Shown piece by piece: positions 1 to 6,746 of a stretch of 64,000 nt of DNA. Origin of the DNA: Shewanella sp. Choline-02u-19 (lineage in GTDB: Bacteria > Pseudomonadota > Gammaproteobacteria > Enterobacterales > Shewanellaceae); NCBI RefSeq assembly GCF_002836205.1, contig NZ_PJBE01000013.1, positions 2,976,001 to 3,040,000 of the forward strand, in the 5' to 3' direction. The notes beneath the pieces were generated by a model. It saw nothing but the letters and a program-made list of their open reading frames with translations, had not been told where the DNA came from and searched no databases. Each line of letters begins with the position of its first letter. The first letter of the stretch is position 1. Both the position numbers and the translations under genes were made by a program.

Positions 1-2
1 TC

Positions 3-824
3 AATGACGGCCAAGTGCGTAATGCCAATTTATTGCAGCAATATACGCGTATTTTATCTCAGCAAAAACCTGATCTGGTGCCACTGCTTAATCAGCTCGC
101 TACTGATGCGACAGCTCGAGGCCCGATGTTTACTTCGCTAACCCGCAGGTTAACTGAAGCTCAGAATGCAGCGAATTTTGTTGATCTCGATCAGCAACTC
201 GCCGAAGTTGAAAACCTATATCAGGCAATGGACCCAAGTCTTTATAACGACATGCTGTCAGATCAACTCAATGTGGTTGCAGATATGTCTGATGGCGCGC
301 TTGCCCGAGTCAATTCCATCAGTCGCGAAGCTGCTACTTTGGCGAATGGCTCTGAAGACTTTGGCGCTGGCAGCCAGTTAGTGGGCAACCCGTCTTACGG
401 CAACTGGCAATCAGGCTCGAGTGGGATGTCAATTTGGGCTTGGTACGGCATGTACTCAATGTTCTCGAATCTAACCCGAGGTCCTATCGGATACGATCGC
501 TGGTCAAGCCGTCGTAACTATAGCTATTACAATGATGTTGGCCGTTATCGTTATACCTCGCCTAAACAAGCCAGATCGCAAACTCAAACCTTTGAGCGCA
601 CCAAAAAGCAATTTAGTTCTCAAGGTAAGAAGTTTGATAGTCCATACGCCAAATCGCGTACGGGCTCTACCAGCTTGTCGAGACAAAGTACCAGCACGCC
701 TAAAGCTAGTTCAACAGGACGCACTGCGAGTAGCAAGAGCAAGTTCCGCTCAAATTACTCTAAAGACAGTAGCTTTCGTAATTCAAGCAGTCGTACTACT
801 CGCGGTGTTCGCCGAGGCAAATAA
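3..824 (+). CDS. Hypothetical Ser/Arg/Tyr-rich protein, 5' end outside the window
   Basis: The reading frame is open to the window edge (four in-frame codons before the first possible GTG at 15), so the N-terminus is missing. About the first 110 visible residues look helical and charged. They are followed by an aromatic stretch with WAWYGMYSMF and many Tyr/Arg (roughly residues 136-180), then a basic Ser/Thr/Arg-rich tail ending in RRGK. I see no catalytic motif. The gene ends 13 bases before the DUF350 gene, so the two are probably co-transcribed. It probably belongs to the same envelope-stress cluster. I do not recognise the family, and the tail is probably disordered. Confidence 0.75.
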   Translation, partial: NDGQVRNANLLQQYTRILSQQKPDLVPLLNQLATDATARGPMFTSLTRRLTEAQNAANFVDLDQQLAEVENLYQAMDPSLYNDMLSDQLNVVADMSDGALARVNSISREAATLANGSEDFGAGSQLVGNPSYGNWQSGSSGMSIWAWYGMYSMFSNLTRGPIGYDRWSSRRNYSYYNDVGRYRYTSPKQARSQTQTFERTKKQFSSQGKKFDSPYAKSRTGSTSLSRQSTSTPKASSTGRTASSKSKFRSNYSKDSSFRNSSSRTTRGVRRGK

Positions 825-837
825 TTAAGGGACTTTC

Positions 838-1737
838 ATGACATTTTTTCAACACTACGGCATCACGCCAGAACTACTGATTATTTTGGCAATTGATCTA
901 ACCATTGCTGTGTTACTGCTGACATTAATGCGTTACCTGCAAGGCTGGACTATCAAGGTAAATAGTCGTAAAGAGCTTGCTGAAAACGACAACTTTGCTT
1001 TTGGTATCAGCACTGCTGGCGCGGTTGCGGCATTAGGTATTGTGCTGACTGGCGCTATCACCGGAGAGGCAGCTGAATCCTACCTAGTCGAAGCTATTGG
1101 CATGTCCGCTTACGGATTATTTGGGCTGATACTGATTAAACTAGGTCGATTTTTACATGACAAAGTGGCACTAAATGAGATTGATAAAAATGCCCTGATC
1201 ATTAAAGGTAATGTCTCAGTCGCCATTGTTGATGCCACTGCAGCCATTGCAACCGCCATCATCATCCGCTCAGTGCTGATGTGGGCGGAAGACCTTACGG
1301 TTTATACCTTTATCGCTATATTTAGTGCTTTTGCTATCTCGCAGCTCATGCTAGTCGTACTGACGCGTGTGCGTGCCAAGCGCTATGCCGACCGTAATCA
1401 AAATGCTTCTATGCAAGCAGCACTGGCTCAAGGTCATATCGCTTTGGCTATTAGGCATAGTGGCTACATGCTAGCGATGGCATTTAGTTTTAATGCGGCA
1501 AGTCACTTTATTATTTTCAATCCAGAAGCTTATGTTGCCAATCTATTCGGTTGGTTAATGTTCTCTGTCATTATGCTGGTGTCCTTATCTATTTTGATAA
1601 AGATTGTCAAAAAGTTAGTCCTCGCCAACATTGATCTGTTTGATGAAGTAGAGAAGCAAAATAACATTGGTGTTGCTGCTGTTGAAATGGCAATCAGTGT
1701 TTCAATCGCGCTTATTCTCGCGGCGTTAATGGCCTAA
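838..1737 (+). CDS. DUF350 (YjfL-like) membrane protein with two repeats
   Basis: A very hydrophobic 299-residue protein with about eight predicted membrane helices. E. coli YjfL is about 130 residues. Here two related halves can be seen: a helix pair with FAFGISTAGAVAALG and GNVSVAIVDATAAIATAI in the first half, and HIALAIRHSGYMLAMAFS and NIGVAAVEMAISVSIAL in the second. The fold therefore looks doubled. AAGGGAC precedes ATG 838. In E. coli the family gene sits beside yjfIJK (DUF2170, PspA-like, DUF2491), and the same partners lie downstream here. The molecular function is unknown; an inner-membrane role in envelope stress is inferred from context. Confidence 0.88.
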   Translation: MTFFQHYGITPELLIILAIDLTIAVLLLTLMRYLQGWTIKVNSRKELAENDNFAFGISTAGAVAALGIVLTGAITGEAAESYLVEAIGMSAYGLFGLILIKLGRFLHDKVALNEIDKNALIIKGNVSVAIVDATAAIATAIIIRSVLMWAEDLTVYTFIAIFSAFAISQLMLVVLTRVRAKRYADRNQNASMQAALAQGHIALAIRHSGYMLAMAFSFNAASHFIIFNPEAYVANLFGWLMFSVIMLVSLSILIKIVKKLVLANIDLFDEVEKQNNIGVAAVEMAISVSIALILAALMA

Positions 1738-1752
1738 TGTAAGCCTAAAGAT

Positions 1753-1779
1753 GGGAGCGGTTATCATCGCTCCCTTTTT
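1753..1779 (+). terminator. Rho-independent terminator or attenuator inside the cluster
   Basis: GGGAGCG pairs with CGCTCCC around an eight-base loop and is followed by TTTTT. It lies between the DUF350 gene and the aminopropyltransferase-like gene, so it may split the cluster or reduce read-through. Confidence 0.7.
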
Positions 1780-1808
1780 CATACCATAGATAAACCAATA
1801 GACTCACC

Positions 1809-3530
1809 ATGCCAAACACCTCTCACAGCGACACCTTAAATCCGAATACAATAAAGCCGGCAAAACTAGGCTGGTTTGATGATCTATTACTGCTAGGCAT
1901 TATGGCCGTTTTGGCTGGCTGCGGCTTAATCTATGAGTATCTACTCTCACACTATGCTGGCCGCATACTCGGCGCGCTTGAAGCCGCTATTTACACCATG
2001 ATCGGCCTGATGATCGTATCCATGGGTATTGGTGCCTTTGCCGCGCGGAAAATTCGCTGTGCCTTTACCGGCTTTGCCGTACTTGAGCTCAGCGTCGCGC
2101 TATGTGGCTCGTTAGCCATCTTGATCACCGCTAGTGTTATTGGCTTTGGCCAACAGCTACCGTTAATTGTGGCTCAAACACTCGGTCTTCCAAGCGATCA
2201 ACTCCCTAATGGCGGGTTTATCGCAACCTTACAAAAACTCAGTGAGTACTTACCTTATTTTTGGGGAGTATTACTTGGATTAATGATTGGTATGGAGATC
2301 CCGTTAATCGCTAGAGTTCGCCAGGCTTTGTCTGACGAACACTTGATGCATAATGCGGGCACTATCTATGGCGCTGATTATATCGGCGCAGGCATTGGCG
2401 CAGCCATCTGGGTAGGCTTTATGCTTGCCATTGATATTCAGTTAGCCGCGTCGTTAACCGCCAGCTTTAATTTACTCGCTGGCTTTCTATTTATTTGGCG
2501 TTTTTGGACTAAAATCCGCCATGTAAAACTGCTGCTGGTCGGCCATATTGCTGCAACAGGTGTACTTCTCTTATTAGCACTGCATGGCCCTTCTTGGGAG
2601 CAAAGTTTTAATAACTTACTCTACAAGGACAATGTGGTTTACGCTAAAGCAACGCGTTTTCAGCAACTCACTTTCACTGAGCGCTTAAGAGGAAATGGAC
2701 TCGGCCCAGTTCACTCGCTCTATATTAACGGTCGCCTGCAGTTTTCCAGTAGCGACGAACACATATATCACTCCTTTTTAGTCCACCCTACGCTTGCAGC
2801 CAGCGCGCGTCATGACAAAATTTTAATCATAGGCGGTGGAGATGGTTTAGGGCTTGCTCAAGTGCTTAAGTGGCAGCCTAAACAGGTCACATTAATGGAC
2901 TTAGATAAAGAGCTGGTAAAGCTATTCAAAACGCCAAACACCGATATGCCTGCACATCTAACGAAAGCATTAATGGCACTCAATAAAGATGCACTGAATG
3001 ACCCTAGAGTCAGACTGATATTTGACGATGCTTTCAATGGGGTAGACCAATTACTTAAAAATGAGGAAAAATTCGATGCCATTATCGTTGACCTTCCCGA
3101 CCCAAGCCATCCCGATCTTAACAAGCTTTATTCAGATACTTTCTATCTGAAGCTAAAGGAACTTATGAGTGCGGATGCTGCCATAACAATACAGTCAACA
3201 TCACCGTATCATGCGCCTAAAGCATTTATTTCAGTGGGTAAGACTTTGGAGTTAGCTGGCTTTACGGTGGATCAATACCACCATAATGTGCCCAGTTTTG
3301 GCGAATGGGGTTGGACTATTGCGACATTAAGTGGCAAAAGTGCCAAATCTAGACTAGATGAAATACAGCAATTACCCATAGATGATGCTTGGTTTACACC
3401 AGAATTAATGCATGCCGCTTTTGCATTCCCGGGTAATTTTTATATCGATAAACAGGCTATCAAACCAAATACCTTGGGTTCGAGTCAGTTATACCAGTAC
3501 CACCAGCAAGCTTGGTTAGAAAATCAGTAA
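1809..3530 (+). CDS. Membrane-anchored spermidine synthase-like (aminopropyltransferase) protein
   Basis: A 573-residue fusion. Roughly residues 25-235 hold about seven membrane helices (for example LLLLGIMAVLAGCGLIYEYL). From about residue 270 comes a SpeE-type methyltransferase-fold domain with the glycine-rich loop IIGGGDGLGL (about 341-350), an acidic residue at the end of the next strand (LMDLDKEL), and the DLPDPSHPD active-site segment near residue 426. Soluble spermidine synthases are about 290 residues. The family moves aminopropyl groups or acts on related amines; the substrate of membrane-fused versions is not known to me. Such proteins recur beside DUF350 and PspA-like genes, so a membrane-linked polyamine role is plausible but inferred. 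Confidence 0.87.
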   Translation: MPNTSHSDTLNPNTIKPAKLGWFDDLLLLGIMAVLAGCGLIYEYLLSHYAGRILGALEAAIYTMIGLMIVSMGIGAFAARKIRCAFTGFAVLELSVALCGSLAILITASVIGFGQQLPLIVAQTLGLPSDQLPNGGFIATLQKLSEYLPYFWGVLLGLMIGMEIPLIARVRQALSDEHLMHNAGTIYGADYIGAGIGAAIWVGFMLAIDIQLAASLTASFNLLAGFLFIWRFWTKIRHVKLLLVGHIAATGVLLLLALHGPSWEQSFNNLLYKDNVVYAKATRFQQLTFTERLRGNGLGPVHSLYINGRLQFSSSDEHIYHSFLVHPTLAASARHDKILIIGGGDGLGLAQVLKWQPKQVTLMDLDKELVKLFKTPNTDMPAHLTKALMALNKDALNDPRVRLIFDDAFNGVDQLLKNEEKFDAIIVDLPDPSHPDLNKLYSDTFYLKLKELMSADAAITIQSTSPYHAPKAFISVGKTLELAGFTVDQYHHNVPSFGEWGWTIATLSGKSAKSRLDEIQQLPIDDAWFTPELMHAAFAFPGNFYIDKQAIKPNTLGSSQLYQYHQQAWLENQ

Positions 3531-3560
3531 AGCTTATTTTTTACACCGCAAAGATAGCAC

Positions 3561-3588
3561 TTGACATATTATGTCCTGATGTTATCTT
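3561..3588 (+). promoter_or_regulatory. Sigma70-type promoter for yjfIJK
   Basis: TTGACA (3561-3566) and TATCTT (3583-3588) are 16 bases apart in the short gap before yjfI. The -35 lies inside the first palindrome described separately. This gives yjfI-yjfJ-yjfK a transcript start of its own. Confidence 0.6.
3562..3575. promoter_or_regulatory. Putative operator 1, palindrome over the -35 box
   Basis: TGACATATTATGTC contains GACATA-T-TATGTC, a perfect 13-bp dyad with one central base. It overlaps the -35 element of the yjfI promoter, a position expected for repression or alternative activation. Its exact reverse complement recurs at 3597-3610. The regulator is unknown. Confidence 0.6.
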
Positions 3589-3596
3589 TAATCGCA

Positions 3597-3610
3597 GACA
3601 TAATATGTCA
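3597..3610. promoter_or_regulatory. Putative operator 2, palindrome near the transcription start
   Basis: GACATAATATGTCA is the exact reverse complement of the element at 3562-3575. It lies just after the -10 box and before the ribosome site of yjfI. The two dyad centres are about 34 bases apart, a little over three helical turns, which suits two cooperating dimers or a small loop. Confidence 0.6.
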
Positions 3611-3622
3611 ATAAGGACAAAT

Positions 3623-4036
3623 ATGAATATCCACAACATTGCCAACCATCTAAATGAACTTGGCGACAATGGCCATACTGGCTTTCAATTTGATTGTTAT
3701 CCAATTGATGGCGACGTGGAAGTCTTGCAGGTTAACATCGTTGGCCGAGAAGAGATCCCGGTGTTCTTATCGGTTACGGACAACCAGATCCTTTGCATCA
3801 GCTATTTATGGGGCGAGGATGAAGTGAATCAAGAGCGTCGTAGTGAGATGTTTGAGACCATGTTAGAACTCAACATTCCAATGCCACTTTCATCGTTCGC
3901 CAAGATTGATGACAAGTATGTGGTATACGGCGCACTATCAGTACAATCAAGCATCGAAGAGATAGAACAAGAACTATCTGTTCTATCTGACAACTGTCTC
4001 GAAGTAATCGACGAACTCGCCGATTACCTTAAATAA
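3623..4036 (+). CDS. yjfI: DUF2170 family protein YjfI
   Basis: About 137 residues (MNIHNIANHLNELGDNGHTG...), acidic and soluble, similar to E. coli YjfI (DUF2170). I chose ATG 3623 because AAGGA at 3613-3617 sits five bases before it. The open frame runs back to 3512, but that extension would overlap the upstream gene and contain the promoter and operators. An ATG at 3605 lies inside the second palindrome and lacks a Shine-Dalgarno sequence. The gene is directly followed by the PspA-like gene, as in E. coli yjfIJKL. The function is unknown; it is inferred to be a partner of the PspA-like protein. Confidence 0.88.
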   Translation: MNIHNIANHLNELGDNGHTGFQFDCYPIDGDVEVLQVNIVGREEIPVFLSVTDNQILCISYLWGEDEVNQERRSEMFETMLELNIPMPLSSFAKIDDKYVVYGALSVQSSIEEIEQELSVLSDNCLEVIDELADYLK

Positions 4037-4048
4037 AGGAGCCACATT

Positions 4049-4738
4049 ATGGGCATTCTAAACAAGATTCTTACTGCTTTTCGCGGTGGCGCAACTGAAG
4101 TTGGCCAAGGTATTGTAGACGCAAACTCAACACGTATTTTTGAACAAGAGATCCGTGATGCAGCGAAACATCTGACTAAAGCTAAACGCGACTTAACTGA
4201 AGTGATGGCAAAAGAGATGCAAGCCAGCCGTGAAGTTGACCGCCTTAAGCGTGCAGTTGCTGAACATGAAGGTTACGTAGCACAAGCACTTGAAAAAGGT
4301 AACGAAGCATTAGCACTAGAAGTTGCTGAGAAAATCGCTGAACTGGATCAAGAACTTAATGACCAGCAATCTGCCAACGAAAGCTTCAGCGCACATGCGA
4401 CTCGCCTAAAAGAGCTAGTACGTAAAACTGAACGTCAAGTCACTGATTACCAACGCCAACTGACGATGGTAAAGACGACAGAAAGCGTACAAAAAGCGAC
4501 TGCAACAATTACCGATTCGTTTGCGGGCAGTAACTCAAAGTTACTTAACGCTAAAGATTCGCTAGAGCGCATCAAAGCTCGTCAGCAGTCATTTGATGAT
4601 CGCCTTAAGGCATCTGAGACGCTAGCGGAAGAAAACAACGACAAAGCGCTGCATGATAAGCTAGCGGAAGCAGGTATTGGTGAGCAGAAGTCTAACGCTA
4701 ACGCTGTACTTGATCGCATTAAAGCCCGTAAAGGCTAA
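4049..4738 (+). CDS. yjfJ: PspA/IM30 family protein (YjfJ-like)
   Basis: A 229-residue, almost entirely helical coiled-coil protein beginning MGILNKILTAFRGGATEVGQ, where the first helix is amphipathic as in PspA/Vipp1. Heptad-rich segments (KAKRDLTEVMAKEMQASREV, VAEKIAELDQELNDQQ) fill the middle. Family members coat and stabilise stressed inner membranes as oligomers. AAAGGAG precedes the start, and the gene lies 12 bases from both neighbours. No pspB, pspC or pspF is present, so regulation differs from the classical phage-shock system. The palindromic promoter before yjfI is the obvious candidate control point. Confidence 0.93.
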   Translation: MGILNKILTAFRGGATEVGQGIVDANSTRIFEQEIRDAAKHLTKAKRDLTEVMAKEMQASREVDRLKRAVAEHEGYVAQALEKGNEALALEVAEKIAELDQELNDQQSANESFSAHATRLKELVRKTERQVTDYQRQLTMVKTTESVQKATATITDSFAGSNSKLLNAKDSLERIKARQQSFDDRLKASETLAEENNDKALHDKLAEAGIGEQKSNANAVLDRIKARKG

Positions 4739-4749
4739 AGGAGTATGAC

Positions 4750-5403
4750 GTGGGATTTCTAAGTGGCCTATTTGGCAAGAAAGAGGAACCTAAACGTCAA
4801 CTCGACCACCCATCAAAGCTAGATAAGGGGGATATGATCTCCCTTGATGATAGCTTTGCGCTGCCACCACAATTACGTGGGCAGCAGCTAAGAGTTGAAG
4901 CGGTTAATACTTATGAGTATGAGCGCAAACAGCAAACGGAATGGGTGCTAAAAGGGCACGGAAGTGACACCATCTTTCTCGGCTTAGATGAAGATGATGA
5001 AACTTACCTCGCGTTGTCGATAAAGGTTAATCGTGGTTTAGTCGAGCAGCTATTCAATCTAGAGCAATTTAGCGCTATTTTTGAAGAACCTGGCAAAGCA
5101 GAGCTAACCACCAGTGAATTGTCACCTGAGCTAGCAACTGAATTTGAACAGTGGTTGTCACCTCAATATCATCAGGTCACATTTGCAGGTTTTGGTTACT
5201 TTCACCGTCAGGATTATCGGGGCAATAAGCCACCTCAAGATGCCGATGGCCCTACAGGCGATCCTTTTGAATCATACCAATTACTGGATGACGATGAAGA
5301 TAAGGCCATTGATATCGAAGTCTATGATGGGGGGGAAACAGATGTCATGTTGACACTTTACCGCCCTCTATCAGACATCCGGGACTATTGGCCTGGCGCA
5401 TAA
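4750..5403 (+). CDS. yjfK: DUF2491 family protein YjfK
   Basis: A 217-residue acidic soluble protein starting at GTG 4750 (MGFLSGLFGKKEEPKRQLDH), with AAAGGAG about eight bases upstream. It resembles E. coli YjfK (DUF2491). The C-terminal half is rich in Asp/Glu (DDDEDKAIDIEVYDGGETDV) and ends RPLSDIRDYWPGA. It is the last gene before a strong terminator, closing the yjfIJK unit. No enzyme motif is visible. The biochemical role is unknown; operon partnership with the PspA-like protein is the main clue. Confidence 0.88.
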   Translation: MGFLSGLFGKKEEPKRQLDHPSKLDKGDMISLDDSFALPPQLRGQQLRVEAVNTYEYERKQQTEWVLKGHGSDTIFLGLDEDDETYLALSIKVNRGLVEQLFNLEQFSAIFEEPGKAELTTSELSPELATEFEQWLSPQYHQVTFAGFGYFHRQDYRGNKPPQDADGPTGDPFESYQLLDDDEDKAIDIEVYDGGETDVMLTLYRPLSDIRDYWPGA

Positions 5404-5406
5404 TTT

Positions 5407-5444
5407 AAAGGTTCTAACGTGACTCACGTTAGAACCTTTTTTAT
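5407..5444 (+). terminator. Rho-independent terminator after yjfK
   Basis: AAAGGTTCTAACGTGA pairs almost perfectly with its partner ending TTAGAACCTTT around a short loop, followed by a T run. It ends the yjfIJK transcript. Confidence 0.9.
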
Positions 5445-5510
5445 TTCTAGCGCTATGAGTGATAGCATTAACCTATAAAGCCGTTTCTATGGATAGGTAA
5501 TATCTTACGC

Positions 5511-5840
5511 ATGAGCAAGCAAAAGAATCCGTTGCCGGAACAGTGGCAGCAAAATCAAAAAGCCGCTAAGGCCACTCAAATTGCCTTTGATTTGGATGAG
5601 AAATTTCAATATTCCATCCGTAAAGCCGCGCTTGATGCCGGTGTCAGTCCTTCAGATCAAATTAGAGACATTCTCGGGTTAAGTGTGACTAAACGTCCTA
5701 AACGCCCTCGCCTTACCGTATCCTTAAGCGCGGAAGACTATGCCCAGCTCGCTGAAAGGTACAACTTAAAAGCAGAGCAACAGTTAGAGATCAAAAAACA
5801 CGTACTGGATGATCTCATTAAATTCAGTGCCGAAGACTAA
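5511..5840 (+). CDS. Small protein resembling tandem ribbon-helix-helix units
   Basis: 109 residues, basic in the middle (KRPKRPRL). Two segments each look like a short strand followed by two helices: IAFDLDEKFQYSIRKAALDA with GVSPSDQIRDIL, and RLTVSLSAEDYAQLAERYNL with EQQLEIKKHVLDDLI. This is the layout of ribbon-helix-helix DNA-binding proteins, whose targets are short palindromes. The gene stands between the yjfIJK terminator and the channel gene with no clear Shine-Dalgarno sequence. A role in regulating the cluster is inference only. I do not recognise a named family. Confidence 0.65.
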   Translation: MSKQKNPLPEQWQQNQKAAKATQIAFDLDEKFQYSIRKAALDAGVSPSDQIRDILGLSVTKRPKRPRLTVSLSAEDYAQLAERYNLKAEQQLEIKKHVLDDLIKFSAED

Positions 5841-5904
5841 CGCCCCGAAGACTTATTTTGCTTCCCGGTTTAGGGAAAGTGCAGCAAGAACGATGGATCG
5901 ATAA

Positions 5905-6699
5905 ATGACTAACGAAAAGCGCTGGATCATACAACCTGAAACGCCGCCAACACCATTCCAGCTTGCGATGATGCTGTTGTCGTTGCTCTCTGTCGTTGTA
6001 GTGCTCGTGCTTACATTTGGCGGCCTTGATGGCGAGACTAGGCGCTTACTGTTCTTTATAGATACCTGTATTTGTCTTCTCTTCATGTCGAATTTTTTCT
6101 ATGGCCTATTCAAAGCAGAGAGTAAAAAAACTTACTTTAAGCATCATTGGATAGATCTAGTTGCCAGTATCCCAGCAATTGAAGCACTGAGAATGGCACG
6201 ACTTTTTCAGATCCTTCGTGTTGTCAGACTCATTCGTATGACCCGTTCCCTAATTGTCCCTATGGTCAAACAGCGTCGCCAAGCCACTCTGGCAAGCTTG
6301 TTAGTGGCTTTAGTGACGATTCTTACCTTTGCCTCTGTTTTGGTACTTATTGTCGAGAGCGGTGTTGAAGGGGCTAATATTGAGACTGCTGAAGATGCTA
6401 TTTGGTGGGCTTTAGTCACAATATCGACTGTCGGTTACGGTGACTACTACCCAGTGACCACAGCTGGACATATTATCGGTGGTATGGTCATTGTGTGTGG
6501 CGTCAGCTTTTTTGGTATTATTTCTGGTTATATGGCCTCAGTATTTGTCGCCCCAGACGAAGCCGAAAAACTCGAGAGCCACAGTGAAGAGATCCGCTCA
6601 GAGCTGCAAATGAGTCTTGCTCGCATGGAAGCCAACCAACAACAGCTGCTTAAAGAGATAGAAGCGTTAAAATTAGAGATGAGAGACGCCAAAAAATAA
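5905..6699 (+). CDS. Voltage-gated-type potassium channel
   Basis: 264 residues. Membrane helices precede an S4-like helix with regularly spaced arginines (RMARLFQILRVVRLIRMTRS), a pore loop with the K+ selectivity filter TISTVGYGDYYP, and a final membrane helix. The C-terminus (about 220-264) is a charged coiled coil (LARMEANQQQLLKEIEALKL) that probably drives tetramer assembly. It is an ion_trans-type inner-membrane channel, smaller than E. coli Kch and without an RCK domain. It follows the small RHH-like gene on the same strand. A link to membrane-potential stress is suggested by the PspA-type neighbours but not shown. Confidence 0.9.
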   Translation: MTNEKRWIIQPETPPTPFQLAMMLLSLLSVVVVLVLTFGGLDGETRRLLFFIDTCICLLFMSNFFYGLFKAESKKTYFKHHWIDLVASIPAIEALRMARLFQILRVVRLIRMTRSLIVPMVKQRRQATLASLLVALVTILTFASVLVLIVESGVEGANIETAEDAIWWALVTISTVGYGDYYPVTTAGHIIGGMVIVCGVSFFGIISGYMASVFVAPDEAEKLESHSEEIRSELQMSLARMEANQQQLLKEIEALKLEMRDAKK

Positions 6700-6718
6700 G
6701 CCCGCACATTGGCGGGCT
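6691..6718 (-). terminator. Terminator for the CYTH gene
   Basis: AGCCCGC and GCGGGCT pair around a six-base loop. The A run at 6691-6696 becomes the T run on the minus strand. The hairpin starts at the last base of the channel gene's stop codon, so the convergent genes share this space. Confidence 0.75.
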
Positions 6719-6746
6719 CAATCATTAAAAACGTGTCACCAAAGCG

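Noticed and set aside
3512..3622. N-terminal extension of the yjfI reading frame
   Set aside because: It overlaps the upstream gene's end, contains the promoter and both palindromes, and has no ribosome site; AAGGA before ATG 3623 marks the real start.
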